A DNA stretch of 64,000 bases from Arthrobacter sp. (GCA_026393275.1 JAPLAM010000017.1:20091-84090); one strand, 5' to 3'; shown: positions 44,510-54,193, numbered from the stretch's first letter. The notes: a model not told the origin generated them from the letters alone. Made by a program: numbers and translations.

Positions 44510-46063
44510 ATGAAACGAGTAACATCTCTGTGTCCCCCGCTTGCGGCCCTGGCCGCAGGAGCATTGGCCTTGACTGGGTGCGGTGGACCGGGCACTGCCG
44601 CCGGGGCCAATTCGGCTCCCACGACATTCGTCGCAGCATCGACCGTCAACACCCTGGATCCGCTTCTGGCCAACACCATTCAAAACGACATGGTGGATGA
44701 CCTGCTCTACGATCCCATCGTTGACTTCTCAAGTGACGGAACCCTCACGCCTCGCGTCGCAACCGCATGGAAAACTTCCGACGATGCGAAAAGCGTTAGC
44801 CTCACACTCCGCACTGACATCAAATTCACTGACGGGACGGCCCTGACAGCCAAAGACGTTGTTTACACCCTCGACCGGATCAAATCGGCCGGGAAGGGTG
44901 TTGGCGCGCTCGTGTCGGATTATGGTTCCGCGACAGCAAGTGATGACTCCCATGTGACCATCACGTTGAAGGCTCCCAATGCCGCATTTATCAGCGCCCT
45001 CGGCAAGGTCTACGTCCTGAACTCCGCTGTCGTCAAGCAGAAGGAGGGCGCCGACAGCGCCCAGAGTTGGCTCGCCGCGAATGCTGCCGGCAGCGGCGCC
45101 TACACGGTGGACTCCTACACCCAGGGTTCTGTTGTGAAGATGAAACTGAACCAAGGATACTGGAACGCCGCCCCTGGACGGCCCTCGACATTCGTCATCC
45201 AGTATTTCCCCGAATCAGCGGCGGCCAGCACCGGCCTCCGCGCAGGATCGGTGAACATTGCCACGCTTCCCCATAAAGACGTCAAGACCTTTGAGAATAA
45301 TCCGGGCTTCGGCACGACGGATATTAAGACCGGCGGAGCGTCTTACGTTTTCTTCAATACCCAAAAGGGCATCACTGCCAACCCGAAAGTTCGCGAGGCC
45401 ATCAGCCTGGCATACGACTACTCCGCACACATGGAGACGATTCTCGGCGGAGTCGGGGCCCAGGCGACGCAAATCGCGCCTCCTTCGCTCGGCTATTCGG
45501 CCGGGCTGCCGGCGGCCAAACAAGATCTGGAACGGGCGAAACAGCTGATTGCCGAAGCCGGAGTTTCCGGATCAACGCTGACCATGTTGTACCAGCCGAA
45601 CCTGCCCGATCAAACTGCGGCCGGAACTCTCCTTCAGTCAAACTTGAAAACGATCGGGCTCGACCTCAAGCTTCAGACAACCACTTTTCCGGCGTATGTT
45701 TCCCTGCTGTCCAGCGTCGACACCACTCCTGACCTGGCCATAGCGGCGGAGTTTCCCCGCTTCCCTGATCCTGATGCACTTATGGACGGGATGCTGAACT
45801 CCAAATTCGTTGGGAAGGGTTCCAACAAGAGTCAGTATGCGAACCCCGCGGTCGACGCGCTGCTGCAGCAGGCGAAGTCAACGACAGACAAGACTGTCCG
45901 CAATGACCTGTACGTCCGTGTTGAAAAAGCCGTCGCGGCAGATCACGCGATCATGCCGATTGCCAACCCCAAATGGGAATTCGTGACGACTGCAAACGTA
46001 AGCGGTGTGACAGAAAACCCTGCCCGGATCCTCTTCGATCCCATGGCAATTCGAGTTAAGTAG
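44510..46063 (+). CDS. family-5 substrate-binding lipoprotein (Dpp/Opp type)
   Basis: A 517-residue peptide/nickel/opine-type binding protein with a lipobox (ALTGC). The family signature region LLYDPIVDFSSDGTLTPRVA and SLTLRTDIKFTDGTALTAKD near residues 65-120 is clear. A TAAGGAAT site precedes the ATG. It is the first gene of a complete five-gene importer. Family members carry di/oligopeptides but also opines and oligosaccharides. The local gene set does not settle which. Confidence 0.93.
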   Translation: MKRVTSLCPPLAALAAGALALTGCGGPGTAAGANSAPTTFVAASTVNTLDPLLANTIQNDMVDDLLYDPIVDFSSDGTLTPRVATAWKTSDDAKSVSLTLRTDIKFTDGTALTAKDVVYTLDRIKSAGKGVGALVSDYGSATASDDSHVTITLKAPNAAFISALGKVYVLNSAVVKQKEGADSAQSWLAANAAGSGAYTVDSYTQGSVVKMKLNQGYWNAAPGRPSTFVIQYFPESAAASTGLRAGSVNIATLPHKDVKTFENNPGFGTTDIKTGGASYVFFNTQKGITANPKVREAISLAYDYSAHMETILGGVGAQATQIAPPSLGYSAGLPAAKQDLERAKQLIAEAGVSGSTLTMLYQPNLPDQTAAGTLLQSNLKTIGLDLKLQTTTFPAYVSLLSSVDTTPDLAIAAEFPRFPDPDALMDGMLNSKFVGKGSNKSQYANPAVDALLQQAKSTTDKTVRNDLYVRVEKAVAADHAIMPIANPKWEFVTTANVSGVTENPARILFDPMAIRVK

Positions 46064-46073
46064 GGAACGAGCG

Positions 46074-47093
46074 ATGCTGAGATTCGTGGGACGAAGAGCC
46101 CTGTTTACGTTGTTGAGTCTGTTCAGTCTGGTGACCATAGTCTTCATGCTGATCAAGATCATCCCGGGGGACGAGGCCAAAGTGGCGGCGGGAGACGCCG
46201 CCACACCTGAGATGGTCGAAGCGACCCGTGTCCGGCTGGGGCTCGACCAGCCTGTGCCGGTGCAGTTCCTCGCCTACATCTGGAGGCTTTTGCACGGTGA
46301 CCTGGGCACATCGACGACGACGTTCCAGCCTATCTCCACGAATCTCAGCGCCGTTCTTCCATTCACGCTGGAGCTCATCGCTCTGGCGATGATGACGACC
46401 GTCATAGTTGCAATACCCGTGGGTATGTTGATGGCCGCCAACCGGGGAGGGCCAGTTGATCTCTTTGGCCGCGTCCTAACCGTGGTCATGGCCGGAATGC
46501 CGGTCTTCTGGGTGGGATTCATGCTTCAACTCGCACTCTCTTCCACCCACACCCTCCCCATCTCCGGGAGTCTGTCGGTACAGTACTCCGTCCAGCAAGT
46601 CACGGGATTCGTCACACTCGACGCGCTGCTGACGGGAAATGACTCAGCGTTCCGGGATGCGCTCACACACTTGGTGCTTCCAGTTCTTGTGCTCGCGACA
46701 CCGCAGATCGCTGTGATCATCCGAACCATGCGCACGTCGCTCCTTGGCGAACTCGATGAAGACTACATTCTCATGGCTCAATCCAAGGGAGCCAGCAGAT
46801 CCAGAATCCTCATTCGGCATGGCTTCCGCAACGCGGCCGTGCCGACGGTGACGATGATCGGACTTCAGGTCGGCTACATGATCGGTGGTGCGGTCATCGT
46901 CGAGTCGGTGTTTGCAAGACCTGGAGTCGGCGCTTATCTGACAAGCTCGGTCGTCCAAAAGGACACCTTCGCGGTGCTCGGAGCTGTGCTGTTCATCGGC
47001 GCCGTCGTTCTGATCACCAGCTTTCTTGTCGACATGTTCCAAATCGTGATCGATCCCCGGGTCCGCCGAGGACAGCTGGAGGTCACCGCATGA
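46074..47093 (+). CDS. peptide-type ABC permease (DppB-like)
   Basis: A 339-residue permease starting 10 bases after the binding protein. The N-terminus RFVGRRALFTLLSLFSLVTIVF and the loop EDYILMAQSKGASRSRILIRHGFRNAAVP (coupling helix) are standard for DppB. Six hydrophobic segments are visible. The stop overlaps the DppC-like start by four bases. Confidence 0.94.
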   Translation: MLRFVGRRALFTLLSLFSLVTIVFMLIKIIPGDEAKVAAGDAATPEMVEATRVRLGLDQPVPVQFLAYIWRLLHGDLGTSTTTFQPISTNLSAVLPFTLELIALAMMTTVIVAIPVGMLMAANRGGPVDLFGRVLTVVMAGMPVFWVGFMLQLALSSTHTLPISGSLSVQYSVQQVTGFVTLDALLTGNDSAFRDALTHLVLPVLVLATPQIAVIIRTMRTSLLGELDEDYILMAQSKGASRSRILIRHGFRNAAVPTVTMIGLQVGYMIGGAVIVESVFARPGVGAYLTSSVVQKDTFAVLGAVLFIGAVVLITSFLVDMFQIVIDPRVRRGQLEVTA

Positions 47094-47968
47094 ACACCTT
47101 GACTGCCGTTCCCCGAACACGCCTGTTCAGCCTGGCAAAAATGATTCCATCTGCAAGGGCGCCTTGGTTTGACCGATTAGTCATCGCCCTGGCTGTGATA
47201 CTCCTTTTGGTTGCCTGCCTCGGAGAATTCATGGCACCGTATGACCCCTATAGCGTCCAGCCAGCACTGGCGCTGAAGCCGCCAAGCCAGACGCATTGGC
47301 TGGGCACTGACGAAAACGGACGAGACATACTGTCGAGGATCCTCGCAGGTGCCAGAAGCACGGTTTTTTCGGCAGTATTCATTGGTGTAGCTGCTGCCGC
47401 CATTGGCGTTGCCCTTGCAGCGTTGGCATCCACCCTCGGACGATGGATCGATGAGCTGATAATGCGCATCTGCGACATCATGCTCGCGATTCCTCCCCTG
47501 GTCCTCGCCCTCGGCATCGCAATGGCTCTTGGCCCCAGCCTGCAATCGGCAACAATAGCCCTCATCGCCTCGTTGTGGCCCGGAACCGCACGCATCGTAC
47601 GCGGCGTTATGCGCAAGACGATGAGTGAATCATATGTGGAGGCCGCGCGCTCACTGGGGGCCTCGCGACTGCGGGTCATGGTCCGCCATGTCATCCCCAA
47701 CTCCATGGATGTGGCCATTGTTCACACCGCCTTTGAAATCGGCGGAATCACTCTCATTCTCGCGGGCCTGTCGTTCGTTGGGGTCGGGGCACAACCGCCC
47801 AGCGCTGAATGGGGCGCGATGGCAGCGGCTGGACGAAATTACGCCCTCACCGCCTGGTGGGTAACTGTCGCGCCAGGGCTCGCCATTACATTTGCAGTGG
47901 TCACACTCGGCTTGTTCGGTGAGGTACTTCAAGGCCGCCTGAGCCCATCTCGAAGGAAGAAGTCATGA
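47090..47968 (+). CDS. peptide-type ABC permease (DppC-like)
   Basis: A 292-residue partner permease. GTDENGRDILSRILAGAR near residue 65 is the characteristic DppC motif, and ESYVEAARSLGASRLRVMVRHVIPN is its coupling loop. It overlaps the genes on both sides by four bases. It forms the heterodimeric channel with the DppB-like protein. Confidence 0.94.
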   Translation: MNTLTAVPRTRLFSLAKMIPSARAPWFDRLVIALAVILLLVACLGEFMAPYDPYSVQPALALKPPSQTHWLGTDENGRDILSRILAGARSTVFSAVFIGVAAAAIGVALAALASTLGRWIDELIMRICDIMLAIPPLVLALGIAMALGPSLQSATIALIASLWPGTARIVRGVMRKTMSESYVEAARSLGASRLRVMVRHVIPNSMDVAIVHTAFEIGGITLILAGLSFVGVGAQPPSAEWGAMAAAGRNYALTAWWVTVAPGLAITFAVVTLGLFGEVLQGRLSPSRRKKS

Positions 47969-48996
47969 TGACGGAAGCACGGACCGCCGCCCTGCCGTCC
48001 GGTGAGCGCAGCCCGGCTACTGAGGTTGCTCCCATCCTGGAAGTCCGGGACCTCGCGATCGATACCGGCACATCACGGGGGCCCATGCGGCTCGTCGAGA
48101 ACGTGAATCTTTCCATCCGTCCTGGGGAACGCCTAGCGCTGGTCGGCGAATCGGGTTCCGGCAAGAGCGTGACCGCCCGTGCAATCATGCAGTTGGACCC
48201 GAGCATGCGATTGACCGGGTCCGTTCGCTTTGCAGGGACAGAGCTTCTCGGCCTGCCGGAGCGGAGCCTCCGCTCATACCGTGGTTCGCGTCTTTCGATG
48301 GTGTTCCAGGACCCGCTTCGCAGCCTCAACCCGACGATGACGATTGGGGAGCAAGTAGCCGAGCCGCTGCGCATCCGTGGCGTGTCGCGCAGGGAAGCGT
48401 GGAGACGCGCACAAGCCACGCTTGATCAGCTGGGCGTCGCGAACGCGGGGCACCGAATGCGCTCATACCCCTTTGAATTTTCGGGAGGTATGCGTCAGCG
48501 TGTGGCCTTGGCGATTGCCTTGGTGGCCGAACCGGCGCTGCTCATCGCGGATGAGCCAACGACGGCGCTGGACACACGAGTACAGGACCGTGTGCTGAAG
48601 CTAATGGACACCATAGCACTGGAGCGAGGGCTTGCCGTGATACTCATCACACATGATCTGGGCGTAGTCGCGGGGTTTGCCGACCGCGTGGCGGTCATGT
48701 ACTCCGGGCGATTGATTGAAGAAGCTCCAGTCGATGATCTGTACCGGGCCCCGAAGCATCCGTACACTCGCGGTCTGCTGGACGCCGTCCCGCGTCTGGA
48801 TACCGATGCGCGCACGTTGGCCGCAATGCCTGGAACACCCGTGAGTCCGGATGCCCGGCCGCCGGGGTGTGCATTCGCCGACCGCTGTCCCGTCAGGGTT
48901 GATGATTGTCTGTCGGTGCGTCCGGTACTGCTTCCTATGGCGGATGCTGCGCACGCAGTTGCGTGCCACTTTCCAATCGAACGGGAGTCGAAATGA
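47965..48996 (+). CDS. peptide-type ABC ATPase (DppD-like)
   Basis: A 343-residue ATPase with Walker A GESGSGKSVT, signature SGGMRQRV, Walker B LLIADEPTTALD and the DppD C-terminal extension including GCAFADRCPVRVDDC, whose cysteines are conserved in the family. Two adjacent ATGs (47965, 47968) are possible starts. The stop overlaps the DppF-like ATG (ATGA). Confidence 0.94.
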   Translation: MMTEARTAALPSGERSPATEVAPILEVRDLAIDTGTSRGPMRLVENVNLSIRPGERLALVGESGSGKSVTARAIMQLDPSMRLTGSVRFAGTELLGLPERSLRSYRGSRLSMVFQDPLRSLNPTMTIGEQVAEPLRIRGVSRREAWRRAQATLDQLGVANAGHRMRSYPFEFSGGMRQRVALAIALVAEPALLIADEPTTALDTRVQDRVLKLMDTIALERGLAVILITHDLGVVAGFADRVAVMYSGRLIEEAPVDDLYRAPKHPYTRGLLDAVPRLDTDARTLAAMPGTPVSPDARPPGCAFADRCPVRVDDCLSVRPVLLPMADAAHAVACHFPIERESK

Positions 48997-49814
48997 ACAC
49001 CCCAGATATTCTTACGGTTCGGTCAATCACCAAAACCTTCGCTTCCCGTGGGCGGCCTGCCGCCAAGGCGCTTGATGCCGTCAATCTTAGCGTCAGTGAA
49101 GGTAGCATCGCCGGGCTGGTGGGAGAGTCCGGATCCGGCAAGTCCACACTCATCCGTTGCATTATGGGACTTGAGCGGCCGGACACGGGCACCATCATTT
49201 TCGACGGTACGGACATGTCTGTTGCCGGTCGTGAGGAATGGCGAAAATTCCGTCAGCAGGTACAGCTCGTTTTCCAGGACCCCTTCTCGAGCCTTGATCC
49301 CAGAATGACCGTGGAGAGCACCGTCGGTGAAGGTCTCGTCATTCATAAGAAGTCAATGGTCAAGAATCACCGCAGGGAACTGGTCGCGACGGCACTGGAG
49401 AGCGTTGGTCTGTCCGCAAGTGATATGAATCGGTATCCTCGGTCATTTTCCGGCGGTCAGCGGCAGCGCATCGCAATTGCACGAGCGATCGTAATGCGGC
49501 CCCGGCTACTCGTATGCGATGAGCCGGTTTCTGCACTCGATGTGTCGGTCCAGGCACAAGTCATCAACTTGCTCAAGTCAATGCAGGCGGAAAGTAATAT
49601 TTCCATTCTCTTCATTGCCCACGATCTCGCGGTTGTGAGGCACCTCTGTGACAGTGTCTCCGTCCTCGAACACGGAAAGATAGTGGAATCGGGAAGGAGT
49701 ACCGAGATCTTCGGCAATCCTCAAGCGGACTACACCAGGTCGTTGATTGCCGCGAGCCCGATTCCAGACCCCGCTGTACAGCGCGAAAAAAGTCGAAGCT
49801 CTCTGGCGCAGTAA
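48993..49814 (+). CDS. peptide-type ABC ATPase (DppF-like)
   Basis: 273 residues from the ATG at 48993 that overlaps the DppD-like stop; the track start at 48906 lies inside that gene. Walker A is GESGSGKSTL, the signature SGGQRQRIA, Walker B LLVCDEPVSALD, and the switch histidine is in FIAHDLAVV. The C-terminus is shorter than many DppF proteins, without a Cys-rich extension. Last gene of the five-gene importer. Confidence 0.92.
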   Translation: MNTPDILTVRSITKTFASRGRPAAKALDAVNLSVSEGSIAGLVGESGSGKSTLIRCIMGLERPDTGTIIFDGTDMSVAGREEWRKFRQQVQLVFQDPFSSLDPRMTVESTVGEGLVIHKKSMVKNHRRELVATALESVGLSASDMNRYPRSFSGGQRQRIAIARAIVMRPRLLVCDEPVSALDVSVQAQVINLLKSMQAESNISILFIAHDLAVVRHLCDSVSVLEHGKIVESGRSTEIFGNPQADYTRSLIAASPIPDPAVQREKSRSSLAQ

Positions 49815-50468
49815 CCCAAACGGCCGACTCGGGCAGGCAGACGCCAATGACATGCACGCCCGGCACGGCATCAAACCCGAGAACGGCCGGCGCAGACAGC
49901 GCCGCCGGTGGCTCGGCTTTTGGCGCCTGCAGCCTCGACTTGCCCTCGGCAGCAAGGCTGCACGCCGCCGACGTCACCTTGTGACCTTCTGTCCCATCCC
50001 GGCCAGCGTCTTATGGAGTAGTCCAGGGCCGGCGCTCTGGCCCGGCCAAGTAGCGGACAGACTGGTGGCCAGCTATCCGGAATGGTCTGCGGCGCACAGG
50101 GAATCGGGTTCGCTTTGGCTCTCCTCTGCCTTCTGCAGAAACCACTTTCTTGACCCGGCCCGGCTGCGGCGGTCAGACCCGCAAAGCCGAGTCGGGAAAC
50201 TTTTGTGCCCTATCAATTCGGTTGGCGGCGCTGAACCAACCGCCGCTGTCCACGGCTCTGCCGACGCTCATCGGCCAACTCCACGGCGCAATGAAAAGAC
50301 GTGGGTTATCACTGCCCAAATCCCCCGCCTCTACTATCACAAATCGTCCAGCTCAAGGCCGGCTCAGTGACCCGATGGGACACAAGTGGTAGCTCCTGGC
50401 GCCCGTTGAGCCCTTGAGGGGCTTGAAGTGGGCGTTGGTCACTGACGCTTCACGGCGCGCACGTTGGC
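49815..50468. other. gene-poor region after the peptide importer
   Basis: About 650 bases. The ORF 49747-50370 overlaps the end of the DppF-like gene in another frame, has unusual composition and matches nothing. I regard it as non-coding. No terminator with a T-run is visible. Confidence 0.4.
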
Positions 50469-50720
50469 ATGCTGATCACGGTGCGGCTCAAGGATCCCGG
50501 ATGCGGTGGCCCGAGGGCGCTTTGCCAGGCGGTCCTCGCGGACGTTGATCCCGCACGGGAACGCGGAAAATACCTAGGAATGACGGGCGGCGCTTCGGCA
50601 TGGCTTCAGTTGCAGGACCGCTGCTGGGAGACGGGGTCGCTGCCGGACCTGGTTGGCCCTGAGCTTTCGCGATCAACAGTCCGTCGGGGCCACCCACGCG
50701 GGCCGGTTCAGTGTTCATCC
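50469..50720 (+). pseudogene. MFS (EmrB/QacA-type) drug transporter fragment
   Basis: One frame reads ALCQAVLADVDPARERGKYL and then GMTGG, the motif C neighbourhood of DHA2 transporters. After a frame change it continues FGMASVAGPLLGDGVAAGPG, a stop, then AFAINSPSG, matching the GPLLGG...WRW.F.IN.P.G stretch. Both ends of the gene are missing. It is clearly dead. Confidence 0.6.
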
Positions 50721-51279
50721 CGGGAACGCCGAAACGCAGCACGAGTCGGGGTCGGATCTAGCCGGAATGCCCCGATGGCTGTTGAAGCGCCAAGCCACAA
50801 TGTGCGCCCCTATCCGCCGCAGCCGTGCCCAAGGGGGCCTCGAGAGTCTGGACGAGTCAGCTCACGCCGTTCCACGTCAGGGATGGTGATCCATTCTACG
50901 AACCAGTTTGCAGTGCCCTTGCCACTGGCTCTGACGCTGGCCCCGGGCACCGCGCTCACCCACACGAGCAGCGCGCGGCGTCCCCGGGGAACAGGCTCTA
51001 ACCGAATAACGCTGGGTGCCGAGGGAGCGCCACGGTTGCGCTGTGCCGTTGCCCGAGGGGGCCGAGCCACAGCAAAGCTTCTGCAGACGGGTCCGCGTGA
51101 CACCCTACCCGCCGGGCCGCCCGGAATAGATTCCGATCTCTGGATCGGGCCGCCCGGGCAAAGCTGATTGGCATTGAGCCAGTCAGGCTCCCGGACAGGT
51201 GCCTAAACCTCAGCCGGCCCCACAGATGAGAACCAGGCTGAGGATCCAGCGCGCAAGCCGCCGACAGGAGCGATTCATG
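50721..51279. other. gene-poor region before the cupin gene
   Basis: About 560 bases. A minus-strand frame (50810-51103) contains RRALLVWVSAVPGASVRASG and TANWFVEWITIPDVERREL, which look coding-like, but there is no recognisable family, start or ribosome binding site. Possibly another gene remnant. Confidence 0.35.
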
Positions 51280-51792
51280 TCATTCGTTGCCGCTGCGGCT
51301 CGATCCCGGCAGCCGGTCGCCGACGAATGCGAGCCCGTTGGCAGTGGCGACCCGCTGAACGCACTCCATGGGAATCGGTTCGAAAGTCGCAGGAGGCAAT
51401 GTCGCCGAAGTTGCGGGCTGGCCTATCGCTCGAAGGTAATCCACCCACGCCCGCCCGGGCGTGGTCATGATGAGTACCCTGGCTGGGATCGGCCCATTGA
51501 CCCTGTAGGTGTGACGGACTCCACGCGGTACAAACAGGGACCTTCCGGCGTGGAGCTCGATGATCTCGTCTTCAACGCTGAATGTCATGTGTCCCTCCAC
51601 CAGGACGTAGAGAAAGCCGAGCTGATGGTGCCGGAATTCCTTCGGTCCCTGCCCGACATTGAGCCACGATTCAGTGACTGAAGGTTCCGGGTCGTCCGTA
51701 CCCGGGGCATGGTGGATGACGACCAACCGTCCTCCCATCCAAAGCGCTTCAAGGTCGAGAATGTCGGGGATTGCCGGGACAGCGTGTGTCAC
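51280..51792 (-). CDS. cupin-domain protein
   Basis: 170 residues from the GTG at 51792 with GAAAGG eight bases upstream; the track start at 52032 would overlap the deacetylase gene. The cupin core has FRHHQLGFLYVLVEGHMTFS (motif 1 with His residues) and LHAGRSLFVPRGVRHTYRVN (motif 2 with PRGVxH), so a metal site is likely. It starts 31 bases after the PuuE-like gene and is co-transcribed with it. Cupins in ureide pathways include ureidoglycolate lyase and ureidoglycine aminohydrolase, but a sensory or isomerase role is also possible. Confidence 0.78.
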   Translation of the reverse strand: MTHAVPAIPDILDLEALWMGGRLVVIHHAPGTDDPEPSVTESWLNVGQGPKEFRHHQLGFLYVLVEGHMTFSVEDEIIELHAGRSLFVPRGVRHTYRVNGPIPARVLIMTTPGRAWVDYLRAIGQPATSATLPPATFEPIPMECVQRVATANGLAFVGDRLPGSSRSGNE

Positions 51793-51823
51793 TTTTTTAC
51801 CTTTCGTTGTTGTGCAAATCTGC

Positions 51824-52840
51824 TCATAGCCACGTTCCTCGGGGCGCACCACTCTTGGCACGGTCGGCGGACACTTCCTGCGCCCCCGTGGATCCAAGCC
51901 CAGCAGCTGGTCCCTCGATTTCAGACAGCCACCATTGGGCAATATCCAGTCGACGGGCGAACCAGACGCCGTCATGCGAGAGGGCGTGTTCAAGGAATTC
52001 ACGCAAAGCCCACGCCCGGGCTGGCTGACCAATGATCCGGCCGTGCAGGCCTATGGTCATCATTTTCGGCGACGTTTCACCTTCGCGCCACAAACAGTCA
52101 AACGCACGCTTGCAGTCATCCAGAAAGGAACTGGCTGAGGAAAAGCTCTGGCCAGGCGCGAACTTGGAATCATTTGTGACAAATGAGTAGGGAATCACGA
52201 GTCTTGGCTTCCCAAGGACCTGGACCTTGTAAGGAACATCGTCGGCAAAGGAATCGGAGTCGTAAAGGAACCCGCCCTCCTCAGCAAGCAGTTCCCTGGT
52301 GTTGACGGAACGCGGGGCGCGGCAATACCAACCTCGGGGACGGTCACCGCAAGTTTTTTCGATTGACTCCACCGCCCAGGCAATATGTTCCCGCTCGATC
52401 TCTCGTGGCAGGTCTCTAACCTTCTCCCAACGCCATCCGTGGGCGCACACGTCGTGCCCCGCTTCTTTGATGTAAGCCCCTACTTCGGGATTTAGCTCGA
52501 ATGCACGGGCACAGCCGAAGAAGGTTGCAGGCAGATTGTATTCGTCGAGCATCCGCTGCAGCCGCCAAATACCGGCCCGGGCCCCATAGTCGAATATTGA
52601 CTCGGTGGCAAGATCGACCGCAGATCCCGTAGGATAGCTCAGCTCCGGCGGAGGCTCGAATTCGAGGTCTTCAGGGCTCGCGCCGTACTCCGCCCCTTCT
52701 TCATAGTTGATCACGAGGTTCACGGCAATCCGGGCGTTGCCCGGCCACCTAGCGCCCGGGCCGGGGCGGCCGTAACCTAAAAGGTCCCGCGTCTCGACTC
52801 GAGATCCTTCGGTGGATGGACGTTGATCCAGGGCAGTCAA
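51824..52840 (-). CDS. PuuE-like allantoinase / polysaccharide-deacetylase family protein
   Basis: A 338-residue protein of the carbohydrate esterase 4 fold. The opening RDLLGYGRPGPGARWPGNAR and NLVINYEEGAEYG is the signature of PuuE-type allantoinases and related cyclic-amide hydrolases, rather than chitin deacetylases. Other visible family parts are HDVCAHGWRWEKV (the His-rich motif) and GWYCRAPRSVNT. There is no signal peptide, so it is cytoplasmic. The TTG start has GGAGGAG in front. It is divergent from the racemase gene, with two operators in between. It would open the ring of allantoin, hydantoin or a similar ureide. Confidence 0.82.
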   Translation of the reverse strand: MTALDQRPSTEGSRVETRDLLGYGRPGPGARWPGNARIAVNLVINYEEGAEYGASPEDLEFEPPPELSYPTGSAVDLATESIFDYGARAGIWRLQRMLDEYNLPATFFGCARAFELNPEVGAYIKEAGHDVCAHGWRWEKVRDLPREIEREHIAWAVESIEKTCGDRPRGWYCRAPRSVNTRELLAEEGGFLYDSDSFADDVPYKVQVLGKPRLVIPYSFVTNDSKFAPGQSFSSASSFLDDCKRAFDCLWREGETSPKMMTIGLHGRIIGQPARAWALREFLEHALSHDGVWFARRLDIAQWWLSEIEGPAAGLGSTGAQEVSADRAKSGAPRGTWL

Positions 52841-52881
52841 TACTCCTCCTCTTGCTTCGGGCCTATCTAGACAAGCGTTCT

Positions 52882-52895
52882 TGGGAACGATCCCA
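52882..52895 (-). promoter_or_regulatory. LacI-type operator near the PuuE-like gene
   Basis: TGGGAACGATCCCA on the plus strand, which reads TGGGATCGTTCCCA on the minus strand. It lies 42 bases upstream of the PuuE-like start codon. Same motif as the sites at 43128, 53015 and 55498. Confidence 0.68.
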
Positions 52896-53014
52896 TAAAT
52901 CTCTGCCGGTGTCTAGGGACGGCTTTTTTTGGGCCCTCACACCTCTCCCGGGGTGGCCGGGTTGGCGCGCATTGGCGTTCAATCTGTTCCCCTGCTATTC
53001 TCCTGTCATCATCT

Positions 53015-53028
53015 TGGGATCGTTCCCA
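53015..53028 (+). promoter_or_regulatory. LacI-type operator in front of the racemase gene
   Basis: TGGGATCGTTCCCA, 22 bases before the racemase ATG at 53051. Together with the site at 52882 (133 bases away) it allows one repressor to control both divergent operons, possibly by looping. Confidence 0.68.
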
Positions 53029-53050
53029 GAACGATGCAGATTGAGGTGAA

Positions 53051-53815
53051 ATGCACAAGCTCTCAGACAAAAACGAAGATCTGCTGGTTATCAACCCGAA
53101 CACCAGCCCGGCGGTGACGGCACTCATCGATGAACAGGTGCAGCTGGCGGTCCCCTCGGGGACTACAGCCCGAACGTGTCGGGTCGGTTGGGGCACTCCG
53201 TCGATTGAGACCCATATCGACGCTGCGGTAGCCGCCGTCGCACTCCTTGATACCTTGGCGGCAGGAGTCGGTGCTCGGGGTGTCCTGGTCGGGGCATTCG
53301 GTGACCCGGGGTTGCTCGCGGCCCGGGAACTCCTCGACATTCCTGTACTGGGAATCGGCGAGTCAGCACTGGCGGAGGCGGCCGAAAGGGGCGATTTCGC
53401 CATCCTTACGATCCAGCCGGCCTCCGTCCCGCTGGTCCGCGAACTCGTCCGAAACAACAACTACGAAGACGCATGCGTCACCATAGAGGCACTGCCGGTT
53501 TCAGTGCTCGAAGCTGCCTCCCCCGCCGCAATAAGAGGAAGGCTCCTGAGTGTGGGCCGGGAGTTAGGACGGGATCCGCGCGTCAAATCGATCGTGCTTG
53601 GTGGCGCTCCCCTTGGGGTGCATGCCGAGTACCTGTCAGACCAGGTTGGCGTGGAGTTCATCGATCCCGTAACGGCCGGAGTCAAACGCTTGGCCGGCCT
53701 CGCCGCTGCGGGATCCGCAAGGCACCGAGCCGACTCGTACGACCAGCTCAAGCGCAAGGAATTCGAAGGAAACCTGGAATTCCTCAAACACCTCAACCAG
53801 ACACTGTGGCGTTAG
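53051..53815 (+). CDS. Asp/Glu/hydantoin racemase family protein (HyuE/HpxA-like)
   Basis: A 254-residue racemase with the family opening LLVINPNTSPAVTALIDEQV. The first catalytic cysteine of the family is not where it is usually seen. The region GARGVLVGAFGDPGLLAARE has no Cys (hydantoin racemases commonly have FGCxxDP-like motifs; here AFGDP). SIVLGGAPLG stands where the second cysteine is usually found (family norm LGCxG). So both cysteine positions appear substituted, which questions racemase activity. GAGGTGA precedes the ATG. The shared operator and divergent allantoinase-like gene suggest a role with cyclic ureides. Confidence 0.8.
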   Translation: MHKLSDKNEDLLVINPNTSPAVTALIDEQVQLAVPSGTTARTCRVGWGTPSIETHIDAAVAAVALLDTLAAGVGARGVLVGAFGDPGLLAARELLDIPVLGIGESALAEAAERGDFAILTIQPASVPLVRELVRNNNYEDACVTIEALPVSVLEAASPAAIRGRLLSVGRELGRDPRVKSIVLGGAPLGVHAEYLSDQVGVEFIDPVTAGVKRLAGLAAAGSARHRADSYDQLKRKEFEGNLEFLKHLNQTLWR

Positions 53816-53841
53816 GCGCCACCAAATCGATAGGAAATACT

Positions 53842-54129
53842 ATGTACGCCCACTTGGCCATCCACCATCCGGCACCCGACCGTTTCGCTCAGGCCTTGGC
53901 CGCAGCTCAAGTCATTCTCGACAGCATCGAAGGCGCCCAAGGCCTGCAGGAAGGCTACGTTGGCCACAATTCCTCACACTCGGAGGTCTTTGCCATGACC
54001 TTGTGGCAGGAGCCCGGACAATTCGCCGAGGTCTTCCCGGCTGTACAGGCTGCAGTTTCCCGTACGGGCATCCGCAGCTGGGAGGTGCAGTCACCGGACG
54101 TTTTGAAATTCGTCGAGGTCGAAGACTAG
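53842..54129 (+). CDS. ABM-like (ferredoxin-fold) small protein
   Basis: 95 residues from the ATG at 53842 (AGGAAA upstream); the track ORF from 53473 overlaps the racemase. The sequence MYAHLAIHHPAPDRFAQALA, GLQEGYVGHNSSHSEVFAMTLW has the dimeric alpha/beta-barrel pattern of antibiotic-biosynthesis-monooxygenase-like proteins. It follows the racemase by 26 bases in the same operon. Members include small oxygenases and isomerases; the activity here is unknown. Confidence 0.66.
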   Translation: MYAHLAIHHPAPDRFAQALAAAQVILDSIEGAQGLQEGYVGHNSSHSEVFAMTLWQEPGQFAEVFPAVQAAVSRTGIRSWEVQSPDVLKFVEVED

Positions 54130-54193
54130 GGGCAATTCCCTGCCATCAAGGCGGGCGGGACAGTCGAGGTGTGCAGCAAAAGCGAACCGTCCC

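Noticed and set aside
49747-50370. 207-residue plus-strand ORF after the peptide importer
   Set aside because: It begins inside the DppF-like gene in another frame, has no ribosome binding site and no recognisable content.
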